This document shows, in pieces, positions 1-6,481 of a stretch of DNA of 13,648 bases. The stretch covers positions 1 through 13,648 of the forward strand of contig JAVHYG010000025.1 of NCBI GenBank assembly GCA_031119195.1. The letters are read 5' to 3'. Every line of letters starts with the position of its first letter. Position 1 is the first letter of the stretch. This DNA comes from Rickettsiella sp. GTDB taxonomy: Bacteria > Pseudomonadota > Gammaproteobacteria > Diplorickettsiales > Diplorickettsiaceae. The translations under genes and the position numbers were made by a program. Under the pieces are notes generated by a model that searched no databases, was not told the origin of the DNA, and was given only the letters and a program-made list of their open reading frames with translations.

Positions 1-94
1 TAAGGTTTAATCAAATCGAATCTGGCTTATTTTACAATAAGTTATTTTTTATCAAGTTAATTTATAAGAGGTTTTATTGGCTTTTAAAATATAT

Positions 95-109
95 TATCCT
101 AAAAGGATA
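95..109. promoter_or_regulatory. Short palindrome, possible operator
   Basis: TATCCT and AGGATA form a perfect 6-bp inverted repeat separated by AAA. It lies about 100 bases before the LuxR-type regulator gene, in AT-rich DNA where a promoter would be expected. Dyads of this size are typical of binding sites for dimeric regulators. A role as autoregulatory operator is inference only; short palindromes also arise by chance in AT-rich sequence. Confidence 0.3.
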
Positions 110-126
110 CATTGATAAAAAATAAA

Positions 127-146
127 GGCGCGCTAATAAGCACGCC
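127..146 (-). terminator. GC-rich stem-loop with leftward T-tract
   Basis: Arms GGCGCGC (127-133) and GCACGCC (140-146) pair with one C/A mismatch around a TAATAA loop. Read on the minus strand, the stem is followed by TTTATTTTTTA, the form of an intrinsic terminator. No minus-strand gene lies to its right before position 9106. It could therefore end an antisense transcript, or act as a leader hairpin of the plus-strand regulator gene. The stem is certain from the sequence; its function is not. Confidence 0.45.
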
Positions 147-149
147 CCA

Positions 150-182
150 CGTTATCTAAAATACCGAAAATCTTAGATAACG
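150..182 (+). promoter_or_regulatory. 10-bp perfect inverted repeat in leader of the LuxR-type gene
   Basis: CGTTATCTAA (150-159) and TTAGATAACG (173-182) are exact reverse complements with a 13-base spacer. The repeat ends 18 bases before the Shine-Dalgarno sequence of the regulator gene. It could be an operator for the protein encoded just downstream or an RNA hairpin in the 5' leader. No T-run follows, so a plus-strand terminator is unlikely. Confidence 0.45.
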
Positions 183-212
183 CTACCAAAATCAACTTTA
201 AGGAGTTGAATA

Positions 213-653
213 ATGGCTAATAAGAGCATAACTCCATCTAAACTTCGGCGCAAACTAATTGATATTGAAGAACAATATTACGAAATTACAGCTGAATGTC
301 TATTGCGATCAGCCGATATTCAAAACCCTACTAAACAACAAATTATTAATTTAAAAAAATATCTTGCTAATACTTATTTTGGATTTTCGCTTATTTTCGG
401 AAAAGAATTAACGGATCGTGAATGCAATATTCTCTTTCGGGCAACTTCTGGAGAAAAAGTAACCGATACTTCGTCGACACTAAATATTTCACTTACAAGG
501 GTCGCTCAACTACGTTTGTCAGTGCTTAAAAAACTACAAGCTGAAAATATTGAACAAGCTATTTATCGCGCAACCCGTTTAGGCTATCTTCCTCCTAAAG
601 CAAATGCTTTTAAAGAACAAGAAACTGAAGAGGTCAAAAATGCCTCTAGCTAA
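213..653 (+). CDS. Small LuxR-type helix-turn-helix protein
   Basis: A 146-residue protein with a C-terminal half resembling the LuxR/GerE DNA-binding domain. The LTDRE block at residues 66-70 matches the family's LTxRE start. Gly80 and the NIS/LKKLQAEN segment at about 92-112 follow the scanning and recognition helices, and the RATRLGYL tail at 119-126 resembles the usual AxxxGLL end. The N-terminal 60 residues are not recognisable as a receiver or autoinducer-binding domain, so this is neither a standard response regulator nor a quorum sensor. The start is well supported: AAGGAG sits 6 bases before the ATG. Three inverted repeats lie upstream and three unknown genes follow on the same strand, so it may control its own cluster (inference). 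The domain match is partial: the DNA-binding helix is less typical than in classical members. Confidence 0.72.
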   Translation: MANKSITPSKLRRKLIDIEEQYYEITAECLLRSADIQNPTKQQIINLKKYLANTYFGFSLIFGKELTDRECNILFRATSGEKVTDTSSTLNISLTRVAQLRLSVLKKLQAENIEQAIYRATRLGYLPPKANAFKEQETEEVKNASS

Positions 654-723
654 AGTTATTCATCCCTTCATTATCACACTCTTTAAAGAAACTATAAAAA
701 GAGGCCACATGTCATGTCTTTGA
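640..723 (+). other. 27-codon ORF bridging two genes
   Basis: An ATG at 640 opens a 27-codon frame that starts inside the end of the regulator gene and ends 10 bases into the next gene. AGAGG lies about 6 bases before it. It could couple translation between the two genes, since ribosomes would terminate beside the downstream start at 714. The predicted peptide is hydrophobic in its middle and matches nothing I recognise. It may be only a chance open frame. Confidence 0.2.
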
Positions 724-1325
724 AAAAAAGTTTCAAGCTAGGTTGCGCCTATTTTGATAAACAGCAAAAAGCTAAACTTAATCCTGAAACTGTGTGTATT
801 AATGAATTAGTTAATATCTTGTTGGACGATCTAACCCCCACGTTAACGATTGAGAACATAAAAGCACAGTTAAATAGTAAATTATCTAGTTTTGTAGCAA
901 CAATTGATTCTGAAAAATACGTACTTGTTGTGTATGTCTGCGAACAACGCAGTAAATTATTCGCATTATTCCTGTCAAAAATGACGGACTTAGAAGTGCA
1001 TGTCAATACAAAGGAAGAGGAAATTATGAACCAAGTATTCCGTATTTCTTATCAGTTTATTTTATTCAATGTTGACTATTACTTTCCCAATTTTAAGTTT
1101 ATTTTTGAATATATGCGTGCGGATGACAGTAAAAATAAAGAGACGCCGCTTTATTTAATAACAAGCGATCAAGCACACTTTGATGGTCTTAAAAACACAA
1201 GGTTTGATGATAACACCGAGGTTTTAGAACGTTTTAACCCAAACTATGTTGCGCAAGTTTTGCATAGATTTGAATCATTGTATGTAAAAAATATTGAATG
1301 GAAAGAACGACTATGCCTAAAATAA
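714..1325 (+). CDS. Hypothetical protein, 203 residues
   Basis: I do not recognise this protein. It has no clear signal peptide or membrane span and reads as a soluble alpha/beta protein. A beta-like KYVLVVYVCEQ stretch occurs at about residues 63-73, and an aromatic-rich segment (YYFPNFKFIFEYM) near 122-134. The ATG at 714 is chosen because an ATG five bases upstream (709) belongs to a different frame that stops at once; AAAGAGG lies about 8 bases ahead. It is 60 bases after the regulator gene, and its last 13 bases overlap the preferred start of the next gene, so it belongs to the same transcription unit. Function is unknown. Presence beside a regulator and other unknown genes suggests an accessory or lineage-specific role. 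Confidence 0.6.
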   Translation: MSLKKSFKLGCAYFDKQQKAKLNPETVCINELVNILLDDLTPTLTIENIKAQLNSKLSSFVATIDSEKYVLVVYVCEQRSKLFALFLSKMTDLEVHVNTKEEEIMNQVFRISYQFILFNVDYYFPNFKFIFEYMRADDSKNKETPLYLITSDQAHFDGLKNTRFDDNTEVLERFNPNYVAQVLHRFESLYVKNIEWKERLCLK

Positions 1326-1690
1326 AAACGCGAAACTGCCGACTCGTGGACACGGATGTAACTCAGGAGTTAATACCTCGATTACGTTCTTCGACACACG
1401 CTTATTTTATTACTAAAACCATTAACTTTTCTATCTATCGTCAAGAAACCTTGGCCGCCATCAAAACGAGTAGGGTTATACTTGAGAAACATCGTGGCTA
1501 TAAAAAAATTCTTGGTAATTTATTGTTTATTTTTACTTTAGGTAGCGGATTTCTCGTCAACAAGGCCTGTACGGGCAAGCTTCTTATTTCTAGACAAACG
1601 GAAACATCAAAGCCGCTGGAAGAGCGTAATCAGCGTATCAACGACGCCTTAATCTCTCTCTTTATTAATTTTAGCTGGGGGTTTATATGA
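1313..1690 (+). CDS. Hypothetical protein with one hydrophobic segment
   Basis: A protein of 125 residues from the ATG at 1313. An earlier in-frame ATG at 1298 exists but has no ribosome binding site. The 1313 start has GGAAAG 7 bases ahead and is preferred, giving a 13-base overlap with the upstream gene. The N-terminal 60 residues are polar and basic. Residues 67-84 (GNLLFIFTLGSGFLVNK) form a hydrophobic stretch that may be a membrane span or hairpin, followed by a charged segment rich in Thr, Glu and Arg. A glycine-containing hydrophobic segment before a polar tail recalls C-terminal regions of some Legionellales effector-like proteins, but this is an impression and not a domain match. It ends with ATGA, overlapping the next gene by 4 bases, which suggests translational coupling. 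Confidence 0.5.
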   Translation: MPKIKTRNCRLVDTDVTQELIPRLRSSTHAYFITKTINFSIYRQETLAAIKTSRVILEKHRGYKKILGNLLFIFTLGSGFLVNKACTGKLLISRQTETSKPLEERNQRINDALISLFINFSWGFI

Positions 1691-2562
1691 AAGAACGATT
1701 AATAAAAAAATTTATTCAGGCGTTTAATGCAGGTTATCCCACGATATTACCGTGTATTACGCTCACAGATACGGATGCTGCAGAATCGATGAGTCAAGAA
1801 ATTTTTACGCCCTTAGCCGCGACACTGGCAGTTTTGTATTATCAACAACTAGTTGACTATTTAGATAATTATAAGCGGGGAGGTCGAGAGAAAAATTATA
1901 GTTTAGAAATCCATCGTTTATTAGAAAAAGAGGAGTTTAACAGAACCTATTTTTTTTTATTTGATAAACATTTTTGGGGGGGATGGCCTTTAGTTCCTCA
2001 AGTTGATATTTCTGTGAAAGCACGCTTGGAGGATATCCATGACATTAACTATCGTTTAAGATTAGTAGAAGACGATCGTCATACCTTACAGGCTGTTTTG
2101 AACCAACTTTTTAGGGTTGTTTATACCTTGCCCCCGAGTATTTTAAAAGAAAAAACAGAAGCCTTGATCGACGCTTTACAAACTGAGGTTGATGCTTACA
2201 TTGCAGAGCTAGTTAAGTCGGGCAATACAATACCAATTACGAGTAAGCAGCATAGTGAAATGGAAAAAGTAGTGGGAAAGGAGTTGCTAGAGAAAGTTGT
2301 TAACCATATACAGCGGTACCAAGCTGAGTTTTTTCCCAAAGAAACAACGAGTTTGGAATCTACCGAACAATCGCTCTGGACACGTTTAAAAGGCTTGCTC
2401 GTGCAATTGTTGCAAGGTCTTCGAAATTTTATCAAACCTCATTCTACCGTTTCAGCGACGTTCTTCTTTAATCCAGAACAGAGCGCTTATAAACGTACAC
2501 AAGACTTTATAAAGACTTGTGAGACGGTAGTGGGTGAAAAACATCCTAGTTTAAACGCTTAA
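1687..2562 (+). CDS. Hypothetical protein, 291 residues
   Basis: I do not recognise this protein. Its start overlaps the previous stop in an ATGA, with a GGGGG run 5 bases upstream in place of a classical binding site, so it is probably translated by coupling. The sequence is mostly helical. Residues about 130-185 have heptad-like spacing (LKEKTEALIDALQTEVDAY) suggesting a coiled coil. A leucine-rich amphipathic stretch (LKGLLVQLLQGLRNFI) lies at about 234-249 and could touch membranes. There is no signal peptide. A nine-T run (1950-1958) and a seven-G run (1976-1982) lie close together in codons 88-99, both in frame and both prone to slippage. It is the last gene of the block; 238 bases without a gene follow. 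Confidence 0.55.
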   Translation: MKERLIKKFIQAFNAGYPTILPCITLTDTDAAESMSQEIFTPLAATLAVLYYQQLVDYLDNYKRGGREKNYSLEIHRLLEKEEFNRTYFFLFDKHFWGGWPLVPQVDISVKARLEDIHDINYRLRLVEDDRHTLQAVLNQLFRVVYTLPPSILKEKTEALIDALQTEVDAYIAELVKSGNTIPITSKQHSEMEKVVGKELLEKVVNHIQRYQAEFFPKETTSLESTEQSLWTRLKGLLVQLLQGLRNFIKPHSTVSATFFFNPEQSAYKRTQDFIKTCETVVGEKHPSLNA

Positions 2563-2571
2563 TTTTACCAC

Positions 2572-2601
2572 AGAGTATCGTTTAACGATGAAATCGACTC
2601 T
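2572..2601. repeat. Nested inverted repeat after the accessory block
   Basis: AGAGT (2572-2576) and ACTCT (2597-2601) enclose a second perfect pair, ATCGTT (2577-2582) and AACGAT (2584-2589). The structure starts 10 bases after the last stop codon of the block and could stabilise the 3' end of its mRNA or assist termination. No T-run follows, so it is not a canonical intrinsic terminator. The rest of 2563-2800 shows no gene. Confidence 0.35.
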
Positions 2602-2734
2602 ATGACGCAGCTTAGGTAAGAGGTCTAGTAAACGCTTTCCAGAACTCATCGACAATGCAGTATAAAACAGTTAAATTATCTTCCATAATGGTTTTTTGTT
2701 TTTATGCACTTTACTAGTCGCTTACTACCTTGAA

Positions 2735-2762
2735 TTGTTATCTTAAAGTGTTTCTCTAGATT
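2735..2762 (+). promoter_or_regulatory. Possible sigma-70 promoter of the seven-gene operon
   Basis: TTGTTA (2735-2740) and TAGATT (2757-2762) are separated by 16 bases and lie about 38 bases before the first start codon. Each matches four of six consensus positions. A promoter is expected here because the seven downstream genes are closely packed on one strand. AT-rich DNA gives many such matches, so the exact site is tentative. Confidence 0.3.
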
Positions 2763-2800
2763 CTCTCTCTAACACACTCCTGACATTAACACGAGTAACT

Positions 2801-3841
2801 ATGAAAAAGGCGATTGCACTCATTTCCGGAGGCTTGGATTCTATGCTGGCGGCACGCGTTGTCCAAGCACAAGGGATTCATGTCGAAGGTATTAATTTTT
2901 ATACTGGCTTTTGCATAGAGGGACATACCCATGCTATTCGGAATACAAGTCAAAACAAACCTAAACGTAATAATGCGCTGTGGGTAGCAGAACAGTTAGG
3001 AATCAAATTACATATCATCGATATTATTCAAGAATATAAACAAATTGTATTAAATCCCAAGCATGGTTATGGCGCTCACCTTAATCCATGTTTAGATTGC
3101 AAAATATTTATGGTCAATAAAGCAAAACGATGGATGGAAGCACATGAATTCGATTTTATTATTACTGGCGAGGTTATTGGTCAGCGCCCTAAATCTCAAT
3201 TAAAAAAAGCCATGCCTATTGTTGCTAAAGAATCGCAAGCGGAGGATCGCTTACTGCGCCCACTTTGTGCAAAATTATTAGCACCCACACTGCCAGAACG
3301 TGAAAGTTGGGTCGATCGTGATAAACTTTATGATTTTTCTGGCCGTAGTCGCACACCGCAGTTTGATTTAGCAAAACAATTTAATTTTAAAGACTATGCC
3401 CAACCAGCGGGCGGTTGTTGCTTTTTAACAAATGGTCATTACACACAAAAACTTAAAGATCTTTGGAAACACCGTGGGAAAAGAGACTATGAATTCGACG
3501 ATATTGTCTTACTCAAAGTAGGGCGTCATATTCGTCCTGCCTGTCATTTCAAATTAATTATTGGCCGCGACGAAGGCGAAAATCAATTTCTCGAAGCTTA
3601 TCAACAGCAATTTACATCGCTTAAGCCTATCACCCATTTGGGTCCATTAACCTTAATCGATGGTCACGCCACAGCGGAGGATATGCAATTAGCTGCCCAA
3701 ATTGCAGCACGATTTACCCAAGCTGAAACCAACGAGCACGTCACTTTTGAAATCAACTCACTCAGCGGTAGTCTGCTGACAATGACTGTAGTTCCTTTCA
3801 CTACAGATCAGATTTGTAAAGAATGGTATATTTCAGGATAA
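2801..3841 (+). CDS. PP-loop tRNA-thiolation-type enzyme (ThiI/MnmA-like)
   Basis: A cytoplasmic 346-residue ATP pyrophosphatase of the family usually annotated as tRNA 4-thiouridine synthase-like or tRNA 2-thiouridylase-like. The PP-loop SGGLDS at residues 9-14 binds ATP to adenylate the target base. NPCLDCK places Cys97 and Cys100 as a CxxC pair, and QPAGGCCFLT places Cys206/Cys207; these are the candidate sulfur-handling or metal-binding cysteines. The C-terminal 120 residues (LLKVGRH at about 237-243, then IIGRDEGEN) fit the extra domain seen in this branch. The N-terminal ferredoxin-like and THUMP domains of true ThiI are absent, and MnmA-specific motifs are not evident, so neither symbol is assigned. 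The TusA-family gene 22 bases downstream suggests it receives sulfur from that carrier. The actual tRNA position modified is unknown. The binding site before the start is weak. Confidence 0.8.
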   Translation: MKKAIALISGGLDSMLAARVVQAQGIHVEGINFYTGFCIEGHTHAIRNTSQNKPKRNNALWVAEQLGIKLHIIDIIQEYKQIVLNPKHGYGAHLNPCLDCKIFMVNKAKRWMEAHEFDFIITGEVIGQRPKSQLKKAMPIVAKESQAEDRLLRPLCAKLLAPTLPERESWVDRDKLYDFSGRSRTPQFDLAKQFNFKDYAQPAGGCCFLTNGHYTQKLKDLWKHRGKRDYEFDDIVLLKVGRHIRPACHFKLIIGRDEGENQFLEAYQQQFTSLKPITHLGPLTLIDGHATAEDMQLAAQIAARFTQAETNEHVTFEINSLSGSLLTMTVVPFTTDQICKEWYISG

Positions 3842-3863
3842 TAATTAATGATGCAAGCCCTTT

Positions 3864-4145
3864 ATGACCTATCATCAACTTGATGCACGTCGTCTCCTTT
3901 GTCCTTTACCCGTGATTCGAGTACAAGAGCGCGTCAAACAATTAAAAAAAGGAGATATTTTAGAAATTGTGTGCACTGACCGAGGTAGTTTGTCTGATAT
4001 TTCCGCGTGGTGTCGAATTCATGGTCATTATTTATTGTCTAGTCATGCCGAGCAACGAGAAATCTTTATGACTTTACAAATAGGGCAAACATCAGATCTT
4101 TCTCAAAATAACCGAAATTTGCTTGAGCTAGAAACAAACGACTAA
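3864..4145 (+). CDS. TusA/SirA-family sulfur carrier
   Basis: A 93-residue protein of the TusA family, small cytoplasmic proteins that carry persulfide sulfur on one cysteine. LDARRLLCPLPVIR at residues 6-19 contains the family CPxP signature, with Cys13 as the expected persulfide site. GDILEIVCTDRGSLSDISAWCRIHGH follows the family's strand-helix pattern. It is slightly longer than the usual 75-80 residues because of a polar tail after about residue 78. Cys37 and Cys49 are additional cysteines. In Escherichia coli TusA passes sulfur from IscS towards MnmA; here the neighbour is a PP-loop thiolation-type enzyme, so an equivalent relay is likely but inferred. The start has no clear Shine-Dalgarno sequence. 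A short out-of-frame ORF (3848-3883) overlaps it, and translation may depend on coupling with the upstream gene. Confidence 0.85.
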   Translation: MTYHQLDARRLLCPLPVIRVQERVKQLKKGDILEIVCTDRGSLSDISAWCRIHGHYLLSSHAEQREIFMTLQIGQTSDLSQNNRNLLELETND

Positions 4146-4205
4146 CTACATGCTGCTTATCGCGGAATAGTGGTTTACACAAAAATCGGAGATAAATGCT
4201 CAACA

Positions 4206-5363
4206 ATGAAAGCAACTAAGCCAACGCATTTTGAAAATGCACGCTATCAGCAAGTACGTTCCGTTGGATTATGGGGCGGTGTCAAAAACATTTTTCTTGC
4301 ACTATTTAAGATCATCTTTGGTATTACCGGCCATTCTCACGCACTTTTCGCTGATGGTATCCATTCTCTATCTGATTTATTAGTCGATAGTGTCGTTATC
4401 GTTGCGTCAAAATTTGGTAGTAAAGCGGCGGATGAAGATCACCCCTATGGACATGGGCGAATTGAAACGGCGGCAACTGTCTTTTTAGCGCTTGTTTTAG
4501 CCGCCGCCGCCTTCGGTATCATTTATGATGCGGTATTTAATTTAATTTTTTCTCATATTACGGCAAAACCTGCTACCTATGTTTTATGGATTGCAGTTGG
4601 TTCTATTGGTCTGAATGAAGCCTTGTACTATTGGACGAAACAAATTGCAATGCAAACTAAATCAAAATTATTAATGTCCAATGCCTGGCATCATCGCAGT
4701 GATTCAGCTTCTTCTTTAGCAGTTGCATTGGCTGTTATGGGCGCAAGCTTAGGTTTCCCGAAATTGGACGCACTTGCTGCTATTGTAGTGGGCTTAATGA
4801 TCCTAAAAATTGCTTGGGATTTTGGCTGGCATAGTATCCGTGAATTAGTTGATACCGTAGCAAACGTTGATGACACAGAAAAAATTAAACTTTTTATTAA
4901 AGCATTACCGGGTGTAAAAACAATTCACCAATTACGCACACGTTCAATCGCCGGTTCAATTTTTTGTGATGTACACGTACTTGTCGATCCACAGCTTAGT
5001 GTTTCAGAAGGTCATTATATTGGTCAGGCGGTAGAGTCTCGTTTAACAGAAGCGTTTCCTGATATTACTGATGTGACCGTGCATATCGATACAGAAGATG
5101 ATGAAGTGACTAATCCTTCGTATCATTTACCACATCGAGCCGCATTGCAAGCTCTATTAGAACAGGCATGGCATGATTTAATACCTGCATCAGCTATCAA
5201 TACCGCCACACTTCATTATAAAAATGGTAATATCACTATTGAATTAAAATTACCTTTACCTTTCTCAAACCAAACGAATCTATTGCATGAACTAAAAAAA
5301 ATAATGGACTCTGAAACATTTATTAAAGATATTAAACTTTTTTATTACAAAATCGATGAATAA
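4206..5363 (+). CDS. Cation diffusion facilitator (FieF/MMT1-type metal efflux)
   Basis: An inner-membrane proton-coupled exporter of divalent metals such as Zn2+ or Fe2+. From the ATG at 4206 it has 385 residues. An in-frame GTG at 4170 would add 12, but it lacks a binding site and the added residues look unlike the family. About six membrane spans fill residues 20-210. The metal site is visible as HSLSD in TM2 (His53, Asp57) and HHRSD in TM5 (His162, Asp166), with a conserved DEDHPYGHGRIE loop after TM2. The His/Asp pair in TM2 differs from the Asp/Asp pair of E. coli FieF and resembles zinc-type members. A cytoplasmic domain follows (about 220-297). The remaining 85 residues form a second soluble stretch, making it longer than the usual 300. 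It overlaps the next gene by 8 bases. The metal is not decided by sequence alone. Confidence 0.88.
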   Translation: MKATKPTHFENARYQQVRSVGLWGGVKNIFLALFKIIFGITGHSHALFADGIHSLSDLLVDSVVIVASKFGSKAADEDHPYGHGRIETAATVFLALVLAAAAFGIIYDAVFNLIFSHITAKPATYVLWIAVGSIGLNEALYYWTKQIAMQTKSKLLMSNAWHHRSDSASSLAVALAVMGASLGFPKLDALAAIVVGLMILKIAWDFGWHSIRELVDTVANVDDTEKIKLFIKALPGVKTIHQLRTRSIAGSIFCDVHVLVDPQLSVSEGHYIGQAVESRLTEAFPDITDVTVHIDTEDDEVTNPSYHLPHRAALQALLEQAWHDLIPASAINTATLHYKNGNITIELKLPLPFSNQTNLLHELKKIMDSETFIKDIKLFYYKIDE

Positions 5364-6144
5364 ACTATTTAAGATCGCAACTTGGAACGTCAATTCTATA
5401 CGTATACGACTTAGTCATGTTTTAGAATGGTTAGCTGTGCAGAAACCCGATGTCCTGGCCTTACAAGAAACCAAAGTTGAAGATAAAGATTTTCCCAAAC
5501 AGGCATTACAGGATGCGGGCTATAATCATGTTTTTTTTAATGGCCAGAAAACTTATAACGGCGTTGCATTGGTAAGTCGTACGCCTATGCATAATTTTAT
5601 TACGGTTCTTCCTGATTTCGATGATATTCAACGACGATTTTTAATCGCTAGTATCGGCCCTTTCCGTGTGGTAAATATTTACGTACCCAATGGTGGTAGC
5701 GTAGATTCTGATAAATATAGTTACAAATTACATTGGCTTGACAAATTGCACACTTATTTACGACAAGAATTACTTCAGCACCCTCGTTTAATCGTCTTGG
5801 GAGACTTTAACATCGCGCCTGAAGATAAAGACGTTCATGATCCATCTGCTTGGGAAGGCCATGTGTTAGTTAGCCCACCAGAACGTCAAAAATTAAAAGA
5901 AATCATGGCATTAGGCTTGAAGGATAGTTTTCGCTTATTCAATGAAGAATCAGGTCAGTATAGCTGGTGGGATTATCGCGCTGGGGCCTATAGGCGTAAT
6001 CATGGTTTACGTATCGATCACATACTTAGCAGCACTGCTTTAACGACAACTTGTATCAATTGTGAAATTGATACAAAAATACGTGGATGGGCAAGACCAT
6101 CAGACCATGTCCCCGTCATAGCAAGTTATCAACATGTTAGCTAG
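5356..6144 (+). CDS. xthA: Exodeoxyribonuclease III
   Basis: The 262-residue AP endonuclease and 3'-5' exonuclease of base excision repair, acting on DNA in the cytoplasm with Mg2+. Its length matches the family. Catalytic motifs are intact: ATWNVNSIR with Asn11 at the start, LQETK with Glu38 (metal ligand), IYVPNG with Tyr109, GDFNIAP with Asp150 and Asn152, RIDHIL with Asp221, and PSDHVP with Asp250 and catalytic His251. The ATG lies inside the end of the metal-exporter gene (8-base overlap) and has no clear Shine-Dalgarno sequence, so translation is probably coupled. ExoIII helps repair oxidative damage inside host cells, and sitting after a metal exporter may reflect shared stress physiology (inference). 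Confidence 0.95.
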   Translation: MNKLFKIATWNVNSIRIRLSHVLEWLAVQKPDVLALQETKVEDKDFPKQALQDAGYNHVFFNGQKTYNGVALVSRTPMHNFITVLPDFDDIQRRFLIASIGPFRVVNIYVPNGGSVDSDKYSYKLHWLDKLHTYLRQELLQHPRLIVLGDFNIAPEDKDVHDPSAWEGHVLVSPPERQKLKEIMALGLKDSFRLFNEESGQYSWWDYRAGAYRRNHGLRIDHILSSTALTTTCINCEIDTKIRGWARPSDHVPVIASYQHVS

Positions 6145-6154
6145 GATTTAAGGT

Positions 6155-6475
6155 ATGGCAAATACAATTAAAGCGCGCTTCGGGATTGGTGAGATTGTTC
6201 AACATAACTTATTTGGTTATCGCGGTGTTATTGTCGATGCCGACGCAGGTTTTCAAGGTGATGAGAGCTGGTATAACACCAATGCACCTGGAAATCCCCC
6301 TAAAAATCAACCCTGGTATCATATTCTAGTTCATGGTTCCGTTCACCATGCTTATGCAGCAGAAATTAATTTAATAAAAGACGATACGTTTGATCCGGTT
6401 GAACATCCTGAATTAGATTATTTTTTTGACAGTTTCAAAGACGGTTTATATCATCGTCGACGTTATAGTAATTAA
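6155..6475 (+). CDS. hspQ: HspQ, hemimethylated-DNA-binding/heat-shock protein
   Basis: A 106-residue protein of the YccV/HspQ family. The typical sequence is present: ARFGIGEIVQHNLFGYRGVI at residues 8-27, YRGVIVDADAGFQ, the PPKNQPWYHILVHG core around 48-61, and DYFFDSFKDGLYHRR at the C-terminus. In enteric bacteria HspQ binds hemimethylated origin DNA and acts as a substrate and specificity enhancer for the Lon protease. Length agrees with the family. The start at 6155 has TTAAGG 3-5 bases ahead. It lies 10 bases after the exonuclease gene and 6 bases before the next one, clearly inside the operon. Confidence 0.93.
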   Translation: MANTIKARFGIGEIVQHNLFGYRGVIVDADAGFQGDESWYNTNAPGNPPKNQPWYHILVHGSVHHAYAAEINLIKDDTFDPVEHPELDYFFDSFKDGLYHRRRYSN

Positions 6476-6481
6476 ATAGCA

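Noticed and set aside
749..1006. Antisense open frame of 85 codons
   Set aside because: It lies wholly inside the 203-residue plus-strand gene, has no binding site and encodes a low-complexity Ser/Asn/Cys-rich product typical of a shadow frame.
1298..1312. Upstream ATG of the 125-residue protein
   Set aside because: No ribosome binding site ahead of 1298; the ATG at 1313 has GGAAAG at good spacing.
2196..2435. Antisense open frame of 79 codons
   Set aside because: Inside the 291-residue plus-strand gene, with no binding site or recognisable motif.
4170..4205. GTG start of the cation exporter
   Set aside because: No Shine-Dalgarno sequence, and the extra 12 residues do not look like the family; kept only as an alternative.
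4691..4876. Antisense open frame of 61 codons
   Set aside because: Opposite the membrane part of the cation exporter; Ala/Ser-rich shadow of a well-supported gene.
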